Assembly: GCF_035953295.1 (NCBI RefSeq) | Contig: NZ_CP108370.1 | Coordinates: 7,487,001-7,551,000 of the forward strand | Source: Streptomyces sp. NBC_01335 | Lineage (GTDB): Bacteria > Actinomycetota > Actinomycetes > Streptomycetales > Streptomycetaceae | DNA length: 64,000 bases | Direction: 5' to 3' | In this document: piece after piece, positions 37,187-45,790 of the stretch | Layout: each line of letters begins with the position of its first letter | Position numbering within the stretch: position 1 is the first letter of the stretch | Made by a program: the position numbers and the translations under genes | Notes under the pieces: generated by a model | Databases searched by the model: none | Seen by the model: the letters and a program-made list of their open reading frames with translations, nothing else | What the model was told of the DNA's origin: nothing

Positions 37187-37745
37187 TGCGTGTCCTCTCG
37201 CCGATGGCGGAGCCGTACCTTCCCCTGCCGCAATTGCACTCCGGTCACGCGCCCGCCGCAAAGGGAAGATCTCCGCAGGCGCCGGGGTGACGGCGCCCCG
37301 GAGGCGCGTATGCCCGGAACGCGGCCTCCGAAGCGTCCCGCGCAGCCCTCGGCGGAGGCCCCGCGTACCCCTTGGCGGAGGCTCTGCGCGGCCTTCGAGG
37401 GGGCCCTGCCGGGGGCCACACCCTCCGAGCCGTTCCCGCCACTCGGGACGCTCCGGCGCCACGGGCGAAGTCCGCCCGAGGCGTGATGCGAGAGGCGCGG
37501 AGTGCATCCCCGCGCACCGGGTCGACGCGGCCCGAATCGGAGGAACACAGTGATCGGAGGGGACGGCCTTCCTCTGCCGACGGCCGTCTCGGTCCTCCCC
37601 TTCAAGGATCGGGGGCCCGGCCGCCCGCCGCCACGGCAGGGCGGACGGGGGTGCGGCCGTACGCCTTCGCGGCGGGCCGACCGCCCGGACCAGCGGCTCG
37701 AACGTGCCCGACGGGTCAGAAGCCGTACGAGCCACAGAGCAGGAG
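37187..37745. other. About 560 bases without a supportable gene
   Basis: Long open frames in this GC-rich stretch have arginine/proline-rich, non-protein-like translations on both strands. Short repeated GGCGGAGGC-type motifs are present. Nothing is assigned. Confidence 0.4.
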
Positions 37746-38126
37746 TCAGCCGTACGTGCCGCAGAGCAGGAGCCCGCCTACCGCCGGGGCGCCCACGACG
37801 GCGATCAGCCAGAGGGCACCCGGCCGGGTGTCCGCGTCCAGGAAGGCGGCTGCCAGCAGCATCAGCGCCGTGGGCACGAACAGGAACATCCCCAGCAGGA
37901 CACCCACCACCGCCCAGGCGAGCAGGCCCGATCCGACCACGAGGGACGCCCACGCGAAGGGACGGGGGTCGTTGCGCAGCATGAGGGGGACGGCCACCGG
38001 CAGGGCCGTGAGCAGGAAGGTCGCCGCCAGCCCGGTCGGCAGGCCGATGGCCAGAGCGGGAATCGCGGCCGCCGCCGCGACGAAGGCGAGCACGGACTGT
38101 CCCGTGCGAACCGGCTGGCTTCCCAT
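37746..38126 (-). CDS. Four-helix hypothetical membrane protein
   Basis: The 126-residue protein has four hydrophobic segments (SVLAFVAAAAAIPALAIGL, ATFLLTALPVAVPL, FAWASLVVGSGLLAWAVVG, ALWLIAVVGAPAVGGLLL). ATG 38126 is preceded by GGAGGT. Its promoter region carries a 30-bp palindrome, so it is probably tightly repressed by a TetR-type protein. It may be a small efflux or stress protein; this is inference only. Confidence 0.65.
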   Translation of the reverse strand: MGSQPVRTGQSVLAFVAAAAAIPALAIGLPTGLAATFLLTALPVAVPLMLRNDPRPFAWASLVVGSGLLAWAVVGVLLGMFLFVPTALMLLAAAFLDADTRPGALWLIAVVGAPAVGGLLLCGTYG

Positions 38127-38140
38127 GAGTACCTCCGGAC

Positions 38141-38170
38141 TTGAACGTGTTCAAATTTGAACACGTTCAA
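38141..38170. promoter_or_regulatory. Perfect 30-bp palindrome built of four TTGAAC half-sites
   Basis: Two 14-bp palindromes (TTGAACGTGTTCAA at 38141-38154 and TTGAACACGTTCAA at 38157-38170) are separated by AT, and together form one perfect 30-bp dyad. It starts 15 bases upstream of the ATG at 38126. Such doubled sites fit a TetR-type regulator binding as two dimers. No regulator gene is adjacent. Confidence 0.75.
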
Positions 38171-38448
38171 GCTAATGTGCTTCTCGGCTTCCCGTCAACT
38201 CCTGCTCCTGTGCTCCACGTTGGTGGCCGGTGGCGAGGGCGGAGGGCTTGTCCGCCGACTCGCAGGCAGCGAGGCGTGCGGCACCCCCTCCGGGTGTTCC
38301 CCCCCGGCCGGAGGGGAGTGGTGCCGCACCCATTCACATCGCAGCCGCGTCAAACGCCCCAACTCCGGTGTTGGCGCCCGCCCCGCTCTCGTCGGCACGA
38401 TGGGGCCCCGGCCCGGTGGACGGCCGGGTGGCGGCAGGGGGAGTGCCG

Positions 38449-38736
38449 GTGGACGTGTTCACGACGAGGCCCGGTGCGGTGCGGGGCAGGCCGGCCAGGT
38501 GGGTTCCCCTCGTCACGGCCGTGCTCGGCATCCCGTACGCGGCACCACCGTTCGGCCCCCGCCGGTTCCGGGGGCCCCGGCCGGTGGCGGAATGGACCGG
38601 CGTCCGCCCCTGCCTCACCTTCGGGCCGGTCGCCCCGCAATCGGCCGAACTTGCGGCCGGGGGCCCACCCCGGAACGGGAGTCGTACGCAAGAGGGGTGC
38701 GCGCGCTCTGGCGCGCGGCGGGGCTGCCGCTCCTGA
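38449..38736 (+). pseudogene. N-terminal fragment of a type-B carboxylesterase
   Basis: From GTG 38449 (AGGGGGAG just upstream) the frame gives VDVFTTRPGAVRGR, AVLGIPYAAPPFGPRRFRGP and PVAEWTGVR, then ends as unrelated residues. VxGIPYAxPP...RFxxP is the N-terminal signature of carboxylesterases/lipases. The catalytic serine region and the remaining 400 or so residues are absent. Confidence 0.6.
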
Positions 38737-38828
38737 CCCCCTGAACGTGACGCCGGACAGGCGCCCTTGCCGGGCGGATCCGTGCTTCGGCGCGATGCGG
38801 TGTCACTGCGGGGTGCGAGACTCCCGGG

Positions 38829-39425
38829 ATGAGTCGATCACAGCCCAAGGACGATCTGCAGTCCTACCTCCAAGAAGCACGCGACGCCCTTCTGCTGAAG
38901 CTGGAGGGGCTCTCGGAATACGACGCCCGTCGCCCTCTGACGCCGACCGGCACCAACCTGCTGGGCCTGGTCAAACATCTCTCGGGGGTCGAACTGGGCT
39001 ATTTCGGCGACACCTTCCAAAGGCCCTCCGAGGAGCCCTTCCCGTGGCTCGACGACGGAGCCGAGGACAACGCCGACATGTGGGCGACCGAGGACGAGAG
39101 CCGCGAGGAGGTCGTCGCCCGTTACCGGCGCGTGTGGCGCCACTCGGACGCCACCATCGCCGCGCTGCCCCTCGACGCACCCGGCACCGTGCCGTGGTGG
39201 TCCGAGGCGAAGCGCGAGGTGACGCTCCACCAGATCCTCGTGCACGTGACCATCGAGACCCATCGCCACGCCGGCCACGCCGACATCGTCCGGGAGCTCA
39301 TCGACGGAGGCGTCGGCTACAGGTCCCAGGGGGACAACCTCCCCGAAGGTGACGCCATCTGGTGGAAGGGGTACGTGGACCGCCTGGAGCGGACCGCGAC
39401 GGCGTTCCGCTCCGACCGGGGCTGA
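38829..39425 (+). CDS. DinB-like (DUF664) protein
   Basis: The 198-residue four-helix-bundle protein has spaced His residues typical of the DinB/YfiT metal-binding fold (LVKHLSGVE, then HVTIETHRHAGHADI). Such proteins are mostly uncharacterised; some are thiol-dependent transferases. The gene looks intact and opens the undamaged right part of the window. No clear ribosome-binding site precedes the ATG. Confidence 0.82.
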   Translation: MSRSQPKDDLQSYLQEARDALLLKLEGLSEYDARRPLTPTGTNLLGLVKHLSGVELGYFGDTFQRPSEEPFPWLDDGAEDNADMWATEDESREEVVARYRRVWRHSDATIAALPLDAPGTVPWWSEAKREVTLHQILVHVTIETHRHAGHADIVRELIDGGVGYRSQGDNLPEGDAIWWKGYVDRLERTATAFRSDRG

Positions 39426-39662
39426 GCCGGGAGCGGTCGCCGGTACACAGCCGCCCGTACGCGGTCGCCCGTGCGTAGCCGCCCCGTACGCAGTCGCCGT
39501 GCGCGGGGGGCGCCGACTGCCGTGCCGACGCGCACCGCCGCCCCGCCTCGATGGGTCAACATCCGCCATTCTTCGAAGCGTTGAGGTGAGCAGGTGAGGA
39601 CTCGAATCCCGTACTTGGCATGGACCTGACCATTTTGCTGCGTTAGGGTCGTCGCGTGCCGC

Positions 39663-39680
39663 ACTGAGAGCGCTCTCAGT
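39663..39680. promoter_or_regulatory. 18-bp perfect palindrome at the protease promoter
   Basis: ACTGAGAGCGCTCTCAGT is a perfect dyad with the AGCGCT centre seen also at 935-948. A possible -10 (TAGGGT, 39644-39649) lies just upstream, which would place the dyad on the transcription start, a typical repressor position. A LacI-family regulator is the best guess. Confidence 0.65.
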
Positions 39681-39754
39681 CGGTTACCCCGCGAGCGCTC
39701 GCGGACGCCTCCTGTTCCACCCCCACGCACCGGAACACCAGAAGGGGCACTGCC

Positions 39755-40915
39755 TTGAAACATCTGACAATCCTGCGCGCCGGCCTGTCCGCGCTCCTCG
39801 TCGTCGGCGCCTGGGCGACGATCGGCCCGGCCCCGGCGTCGGCGGCCGACGCCGCTCCCCCCACGAGCGCCGCCGCCTCGCAACCCGCCTCGGCCGGACT
39901 GCTCGCCGCCATGACCAAGGACCTCGGGCTGACGCCCGCGCAGGCCAAGGCCAGGCTCGCCGCGGAGAAGACCGCCACCGCCCAGGAGCCGGCCGCCCGC
40001 CGCGCCGCCGGGGCCTCGTACGGAGGGTCCTGGTTCGACGCCGGGGCCGGCAGGCTGACCGTCGGAGTCACCGACGCGAAGGCCGCCGCAGCCGTGCGAG
40101 CGACCGGCGCCGACACCAAGCTCGTCCCGCACACCCAACGCTCCCTCGACCGGGCCAAGTCGGCCATCGACGCGCTCAATGCGCCCGACGGCGTCGCGAG
40201 CTGGCACGTCGACCCGGAGGCCGGGTCCGTCGTCGTGGAGGTCGCCGCCGCCTCGGCGAACGACCAGGAAGTCCGCTCCTTCCTGGCCGAGGCCCGCACC
40301 GCAGGACCTGTGACGGTACGTCAGGCAGCAGCAAAACCGCAGACGTTGGCCGCCGGAACGGTGGGCGGCGACCCCTACTACACCGGCAACGTCCGCTGCT
40401 CCATCGGCTTCTCGGTGAACGGCGGGTTCGTCACCGCCGGGCACTGCTCGGGGGCCGGCGCGGCGGTCCGGGGCTGGGACGGATCGGCCATCGGCAACTT
40501 CCAGGGATCGACCTTCCCCGGCGACGACTACGCCTGGGTGAACGTCGCCAACGGCTGGTGGACGGTGCCGGTGGTCCTCGGCTGGGGCACCGTCTCCGAC
40601 CAACTGGTACGCGGATCCGCCGAAGCCCCGGTCGGCGCCTCCATCTGCCGCTCCGGCTCCACCACCCACTGGCACTGCGGCACCGTGCTCGCCAAGAACG
40701 AGACGGTCAACTACAGCCAGGGCGCGGTGTACCAGATGACGAAGACCAACGTCTGCGCCGAAGGAGGCGACTCCGGCGGCTCGTTCATCAGCGGCGACCA
40801 GGCCCAGGGCGTCACCTCCGGCGGCTGGGGCAACTGCACCAGCGGCGGCGAGACCTGGTACCAGCCGATCAACGAGATCCTCAGCCACTACGGCCTGACG
40901 CTCACCACCGCCTGA
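39755..40915 (+). CDS. Secreted S1-family serine protease with propeptide (streptogrisin type)
   Basis: The 386-residue preproprotein has a signal peptide (about 1-30, PAPASAAD), an alpha-lytic-protease-type propeptide and a chymotrypsin-fold protease from about residue 200. The triad is His in TAGHCS, Asp in DDYAW and Ser in GGDSGGS; four Cys can form two disulfides. TTG 39755 is used with AGAAGGGG upstream. The enzyme degrades extracellular protein after autoprocessing. It is monocistronic, with a strong convergent terminator downstream and a palindrome at the promoter. Confidence 0.92.
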   Translation: MKHLTILRAGLSALLVVGAWATIGPAPASAADAAPPTSAAASQPASAGLLAAMTKDLGLTPAQAKARLAAEKTATAQEPAARRAAGASYGGSWFDAGAGRLTVGVTDAKAAAAVRATGADTKLVPHTQRSLDRAKSAIDALNAPDGVASWHVDPEAGSVVVEVAAASANDQEVRSFLAEARTAGPVTVRQAAAKPQTLAAGTVGGDPYYTGNVRCSIGFSVNGGFVTAGHCSGAGAAVRGWDGSAIGNFQGSTFPGDDYAWVNVANGWWTVPVVLGWGTVSDQLVRGSAEAPVGASICRSGSTTHWHCGTVLAKNETVNYSQGAVYQMTKTNVCAEGGDSGGSFISGDQAQGVTSGGWGNCTSGGETWYQPINEILSHYGLTLTTA

Positions 40916-41003
40916 TGGTCGCCACGGCCTGACGCTCACACCGCGTGAGGGCCGCCACCGCCCGACACTCACCGTGGGCCATCGGTAACCCGGAGAAAAC
41001 GAC

Positions 41004-41048
41004 AAGGCCCCGGCCGTGCGACGGAAAGCCGTCGCACGGCCGGGGCTT
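41004..41048. terminator. Very strong bidirectional hairpin between protease and beta-glucosidase genes
   Basis: The arms 41004-41024 and 41029-41048 pair fully apart from one bulged G, with an AAAG loop. The hairpin serves both convergent genes. Confidence 0.85.
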
Positions 41049-41066
41049 GCTCCCGGAGGAGTGGCG

Positions 41067-42449
41067 TCAGGCGGAGTCCGCCACTCGCCCGGAGGACTGC
41101 TCGCGGACGATCTCCGCGTAGCGGCGCCCACTGGTCTTCACCGTACGGCGCTGGGTGTCGTAATCGACGTGAACCAGCCCGAATCGCTTGTCGTACCCGT
41201 AGGCCCACTCGAAGTTGTCGAGCAGCGACCACGCGAAGTACCCGGCGAGCGGAGCCCCCTTGGCGACCGCCCGGCCGCAGGCGGCCAGGTGCTGCTCCAG
41301 GTACTGGGTGCGCTCCGGGTCGTGGACCGAACCGTCCGCCGCGACCGTGTCCTGGTAGGCCGAACCGTTCTCGGTGACGTAGATCTTGGTCGCGCCGTAC
41401 TCCTCGGTCAGGCGGAGCAGCAGCTGCTCCAGGCCCTCCGCGTGGACCTCCCAGTCCATGTACGTGACGGGGGCGCCGGGCACCGGGACCTGCCGGGCGT
41501 GCGGGACGGGGCCCGACTCGTCGGCGGTGACGATCTGACGGAAGTAGTAGTTCAGGCCCAGCCAGTCGAGCGGGGCGGCGATGGTCTCCAAGTCTCCCGG
41601 CTGGATCGGGAGTTCGACTCCGTACAGGTCGAGCATGTCCTGCGGGTAGCCGCGGCCGTGGATCGGGTCGAGCCACCAGCGGTTGGTGTGACCGTCGGCG
41701 CGGACGGCCGCCGCGATGTCGGCGGGGCTGTCGCTCGCCGGCTCGATCGGGGAGAGGTTGTTGACGATGCCGACCCGGGCGCCCGGGGAGGCGGCCCGGA
41801 TCGCCTGCACGGCGAGGCCGTGGCCGAGGTGGAGGTGGTACGAGGCGCGGACGGCGGCCGTGATGTCGGTCAGACCCGGCGCCATCTTGCCTTCCAGGTG
41901 GCCGATCCACGCCGAGCAGAGCGGCTCGTTGAGGGTCGCCCAGTCCTTGACGCGGTCACCGAGGCGCTCGACGACGGCGGAGGTGTACGCCGCGAAGTGC
42001 TCGGCGGTCTCGCGGACCGTCCAGCCGCCGCGGTCCTGCAGGACCTGCGGGAGGTCCCAGTGGTAGAGCGTGGCGAAGGGGGTGATCCCGTTGCCCAGGA
42101 GTCCGTCCACCAGTCGGTCGTAGAAGTCCAGGCCCTTCTTGTTGACCGGGCCGTCACCGCCGGGGACGATGCGCGGCCAGGCCAGCGAGAAGCGGTACGC
42201 GCCCGCGCCGACCTCCTTGATCAGGCCGATGTCCTCGGGCACCCGGTGGTAGTGGTCGCAGGCCACGTCGCCGGTGTCGCCGCCCGCCACCTTTCCGGGG
42301 GTGTGGGAGAAGGTGTCCCAGATGGAGGGGGAACGGCCGTCCTCCGCGACGGCTCCCTCGATCTGGTACGAGGCGGTGGCCACTCCCCAGGTGAAATCGG
42401 CCGGGAGGGAGTTGAGGTCGTTCACGGACTGCCTTTCTGAGATGGTCAC
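41067..42449 (-). CDS. GH1 beta-glucosidase
   Basis: The 460-residue enzyme hydrolyses cellobiose or other beta-glucosides in the cytoplasm after import. The acid/base Glu is in TLNEPLC and the nucleophile Glu in YVTENGS. The N-terminal [14 protein letters not shown] and the late [13 protein letters not shown] are GH1 landmarks. GTG 42449 overlaps the permease stop (GTGA); GTG 42425 with AAAGG upstream is an alternative. It is the last gene of the binding-protein, permease, permease, GH1 operon. Confidence 0.93.
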   Translation of the reverse strand: MTISERQSVNDLNSLPADFTWGVATASYQIEGAVAEDGRSPSIWDTFSHTPGKVAGGDTGDVACDHYHRVPEDIGLIKEVGAGAYRFSLAWPRIVPGGDGPVNKKGLDFYDRLVDGLLGNGITPFATLYHWDLPQVLQDRGGWTVRETAEHFAAYTSAVVERLGDRVKDWATLNEPLCSAWIGHLEGKMAPGLTDITAAVRASYHLHLGHGLAVQAIRAASPGARVGIVNNLSPIEPASDSPADIAAAVRADGHTNRWWLDPIHGRGYPQDMLDLYGVELPIQPGDLETIAAPLDWLGLNYYFRQIVTADESGPVPHARQVPVPGAPVTYMDWEVHAEGLEQLLLRLTEEYGATKIYVTENGSAYQDTVAADGSVHDPERTQYLEQHLAACGRAVAKGAPLAGYFAWSLLDNFEWAYGYDKRFGLVHVDYDTQRRTVKTSGRRYAEIVREQSSGRVADSA

Positions 42450-43321
42450 TTGACAGCGCCTGCCGTGAGGCCGGCGACGAGGTAACGCTGCAGCAGGAGG
42501 AACCCGGCGACGACCGGGACGCTGACGACGAGCGAAGCCGCCATCACCTGGTTCCAGTAGACGTCGTTCTGGGTCGCATACCCCTGGAGCCCGACGGCGA
42601 GTGTTCTGGTCGTGTCGTTCGTCATCACGGAGGCGAAGAGCACCTCGCCCCACGCCGTCATGAACGCGTACACGGCGACGGCGACGATGCCCGGCACGGC
42701 CGCCGGGACGACGACCCGGAACAGTGCGCCGAGGGGACCGCAGCCGTCCACCTTGGCGGCCTCGTCCAGATCCTTCGGGATGGAGTCGAAGTACCCGATC
42801 AGCATCCAGATGGAGAAGGGGAGCGAGAACGTCAGGTAGGTGAGGATGAGCCCGCCGCGCGAGCCGTACAGGGCGATCCCGGTGCTGTTGCCGATGTTCA
42901 CGTAGATGAGGAACAGCGGCAGCAGGAAGAGGATGCCGGGGAACATCTGGGTGGAGAGCACCGTGATGGTGAAGACCCGCTTGCCCCGGAAGGCGTAGCG
43001 GCTCACCGCGTACGCCGAGAACACGGCGATGATCACCGAGGCGACCGTGGCCGCGCCCGCCACGATCAGCGAGTTGGCGAAGTACTTCGCGAGCGGGACG
43101 GTCTTCCAGATGTCGAAGTACGGGCGGACGGTCAGGCCCGACGGTATCCACTGGAACTTGCCGGACACGTCCTGGAGCGGCTTGAGCGAGCTGCTGACCA
43201 TGACGTACACGGGCAGCAGGACGAAACCGGCCAGCAGGGTCAGGATGATCCGCCGGGTCCACACGAAGGACGCCGGGGCCGCCATCGGTGAACGGCGCTT
43301 GTGCGTGGTGGCGCTAGACAC
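42446..43321 (-). CDS. ABC sugar-transporter permease, MalG type
   Basis: The 291-residue membrane protein has six predicted helices and the EAA loop ([11 protein letters not shown]) that docks the ATPase. GTG 43321 overlaps the preceding permease stop by eight bases. It is the second membrane subunit of a CUT1 beta-glucoside or oligosaccharide importer. No ATPase gene is in the operon; streptomycetes commonly share MsiK. Confidence 0.92.
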   Translation of the reverse strand: MSSATTHKRRSPMAAPASFVWTRRIILTLLAGFVLLPVYVMVSSSLKPLQDVSGKFQWIPSGLTVRPYFDIWKTVPLAKYFANSLIVAGAATVASVIIAVFSAYAVSRYAFRGKRVFTITVLSTQMFPGILFLLPLFLIYVNIGNSTGIALYGSRGGLILTYLTFSLPFSIWMLIGYFDSIPKDLDEAAKVDGCGPLGALFRVVVPAAVPGIVAVAVYAFMTAWGEVLFASVMTNDTTRTLAVGLQGYATQNDVYWNQVMAASLVVSVPVVAGFLLLQRYLVAGLTAGAVK

Positions 43322-44324
43322 CGGAGCCCTTCCTTCCGCGTGAGGTCAGCAGCAGGTAGACGGCCGTCACCAGCAGCAGGAAGAGCAGGAGGAGCACGGA
43401 CATCGCCGAGCCGGTGCCGAAGTTCCAGGTGACGAACGACGACTGGTAGATGTGCAGCGAGATGAGGTCCGCGTTCTCGGGTGCCGCGCGGCCGAAGAGC
43501 ACGAACGGCGTGTTGAAGTCGTTGAAGGTCCAGAGGAACAGGACCAGCACGAGCACCTGGTTGACCGGCCGCAGCGAGGGCAGGGTGATCTTGCGGATCT
43601 GCTGCCAGATGCCGGCCCCGTCGATGGAGGCGGCCTCGTACAGCTCGTTCGGGATGTTCTGGAGCCCCGCCATCAGGATGAGGAGGGCGAAGGGCCAGCC
43701 CTTCCAGACCGAGACGACCAGCAGCGCGATGAAGCTGTTGTCGCCGATCAGCCAGAAGGACGGCTGGTCGGTGATGCCGAGCTGGTCGTGCAGGACGTGG
43801 TTCACCAGGCCGTTGTCCCGCTGGAACATGAACGCCCAGGTGATGACGGCCGCGTAGACCGGCAGCGCGTACGGGACGAGGAAGATCGCCCGCAGTACGC
43901 CGCGGCCCCGGAAGTTCTCCTGGAGCATGATCGCGGCGGCCACGCCGAACAGCCAGGACAGCCCGACGGCGAAGAAGGTGAAGGCGCAGGTGACGAAGAA
44001 GGAGTGGAGCAGCGCCTTGCCGATGGGGGCGTCGAAGTCGACGGCGACGCTGTAGTTGTCCAGGCCCGTCCAGGGCGCGTTGCCCCAGTTGCTGATGAAG
44101 AACTGGGTGAGCTGGCGGAAGCTCATCACGATCCCGACGATCATCGGGATCAGGTGGACGAGCAGTTCGAGCAGGATCGCCGGGAGGAGCAGGAGATAGG
44201 GCAGTCCGCCGTTGCGGATCCGGTCGGGGATGCGCGGCAGTCTCCTGCGCGCACCCCCGGTGCCCCGGCCCCCACCGCTGTCCGACTTACCGACCCGGGG
44301 GTCGGCGGTCACGGTGGAAGTCAT
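43314..44324 (-). CDS. ABC sugar-transporter permease, MalF type
   Basis: The 336-residue membrane protein has a cytoplasmic Arg/Gly-rich N-terminus, about six helices and the EAA loop (LYEAASIDGAG). It starts 10 bases after the binding-protein stop. It is the first membrane subunit of the CUT1 importer. Confidence 0.92.
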   Translation of the reverse strand: MTSTVTADPRVGKSDSGGGRGTGGARRRLPRIPDRIRNGGLPYLLLLPAILLELLVHLIPMIVGIVMSFRQLTQFFISNWGNAPWTGLDNYSVAVDFDAPIGKALLHSFFVTCAFTFFAVGLSWLFGVAAAIMLQENFRGRGVLRAIFLVPYALPVYAAVITWAFMFQRDNGLVNHVLHDQLGITDQPSFWLIGDNSFIALLVVSVWKGWPFALLILMAGLQNIPNELYEAASIDGAGIWQQIRKITLPSLRPVNQVLVLVLFLWTFNDFNTPFVLFGRAAPENADLISLHIYQSSFVTWNFGTGSAMSVLLLLFLLLVTAVYLLLTSRGRKGSGV

Positions 44325-44334
44325 GGTCGGTGCC

Positions 44335-45648
44335 TCACTGCCCCATGGTCTGCTGGGCCTTTTCGAGGGCCGCCTTGACGGTCTCGGTGGTCACCGGCTT
44401 GCCCGCCGCGGCGTCGGCCCACAGGTCCTTGACCGCGGTGCCCACGGCCGTCTCGAACTGGGACTCGTTCGGCACCTGGGGGAGCGGCGCCGCGCTCTTG
44501 CTCAGCGTGTCGCGCAGGACCGAGAGGTCCGGCGCGCCGAACGCGTCGTCGGCCTGGGCCACCTTGACCGGCGGGATCGCCCCGTAGGTCTTGTTGAGGA
44601 GCTTCTGCTCCTCGTCGCTGGTCATGAACTTGACGAACTTCTTGGCGCCGTCGAGGTTCTTGGTGTTCTTGAACACCGCGATGTTGATGCCGGCGACCAT
44701 CGAGTTGGTCTGTGCGTCCTGGCCCGGGGTCCCGGACGGGACGGGCACCGGGGCGACGCCCCAGTCCTCCGGCTTCATGCCCTGGGCGGCGAAGGTGGAG
44801 GCGGCGGCCTGCCACAGCACCATCCCCGTACGGCCCTTGGCGAAGTCGGTGAGCGACTGGTTCTGCGCGTACTCCGCGTTGCCCGGAGCGATGATCTTGT
44901 CCTTGGCCATGAAGTCGACGTACTGCTTCACGGCGGCGACCGCACCGTCCGAGGTGAAGGTGGCCTTGCCCGAGGAGTCGAAGAAGTCGGCGCCGTGCTG
45001 CTTGCCGAGGACGAACACCTGGTGGATGTTGTTGGAGAGGTTGCCGCCCTCGGCGCCCAGACCCCACTTGCCGTCCTTGGACAGCTTCTTGCCGTCCGCG
45101 ACCAGTTCGTCCCAGGTCTTCGGCGGCTGTGCGATGCCGGCGTCCGCGAACATCTTCTTGTTGTAGTAGAGCGCGTACGACAGCGAGTACAGCGGCACGG
45201 CCGCGGGGTCCTGACCCGCCGCACCGGCCGAGGCGACCGCCGACTCGACGAACCGGTCCCGGCCGCCGATCGCGTCGAAGTTCTTCGTGTCCCACGGCAG
45301 CAGGGCGCCCGAGGCCTGCAGCGAGGCGGACCAGGTGTTGCCGATGTTCAGCACGTCCGGGCCCTGACCGGAGGTGGTGGCGGCGAGGATCCGGTTGAGG
45401 AGGTCGGCCCAGGGGACGACCTCCAGCTTCACCTTGATGCCGGTCTGCTCCTCGAACTTCTTCAGCTCGGGGGTGAGGGTCTTCTTGTCCGCCTCGATGT
45501 TCGGGCCCTGGTTCGAGGCCCAGTACGTGAGCGTCTTGGGCGACTCGTTGCTTCCGCCGCCCGAGGAGGACCCGCCTCCGCAGCCGGTGACTCCGGCGGC
45601 GATGGAGATCGCGAGGGTGGCGGCTGCGGCGGCTCTGATGTTGCGCAT
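44335..45648 (-). CDS. Sugar-binding lipoprotein of the ABC importer
   Basis: The 437-residue protein starts at ATG 45648 with a lipoprotein signal; the lipobox cysteine is Cys23 in AAGVTGC. The mature part is an extracellular solute-binding protein of family 1 (TYWASNQGPN, LPWADLLNRI-like helices, YALYYNKKMF). It captures oligosaccharide for the two permeases. The linked GH1 suggests cellobiose or another beta-glucoside, but the substrate is inferred. The divergent ROK gene is its likely regulator. Confidence 0.92.
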   Translation of the reverse strand: MRNIRAAAAATLAISIAAGVTGCGGGSSSGGGSNESPKTLTYWASNQGPNIEADKKTLTPELKKFEEQTGIKVKLEVVPWADLLNRILAATTSGQGPDVLNIGNTWSASLQASGALLPWDTKNFDAIGGRDRFVESAVASAGAAGQDPAAVPLYSLSYALYYNKKMFADAGIAQPPKTWDELVADGKKLSKDGKWGLGAEGGNLSNNIHQVFVLGKQHGADFFDSSGKATFTSDGAVAAVKQYVDFMAKDKIIAPGNAEYAQNQSLTDFAKGRTGMVLWQAAASTFAAQGMKPEDWGVAPVPVPSGTPGQDAQTNSMVAGINIAVFKNTKNLDGAKKFVKFMTSDEEQKLLNKTYGAIPPVKVAQADDAFGAPDLSVLRDTLSKSAAPLPQVPNESQFETAVGTAVKDLWADAAAGKPVTTETVKAALEKAQQTMGQ

Positions 45649-45790
45649 ACGGGATGGCCCCTTTCCGGGGATGGCTGCGTTCGGGAACCGAACGGCCTCC
45701 ATGACTTAATTTATGCCGTGATCTAAGAGCTGAAGGAAGGTCGCGTCAAGGGGTTGGACCGGGGTATGTTGCCGGAAGGAAGGGAGCAAC
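45649..45790. promoter_or_regulatory. Divergent promoter region between the importer operon and the ROK regulator
   Basis: The 142-base gap contains an unusually AT-rich stretch, ACTTAATTTATG then GATCTAAG (about 45702-45728), with CTTA...TAAG arms. This could be a ROK-type operator. AAGGGAG precedes the ROK start. No GAGCGCTC box is present. Confidence 0.4.
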
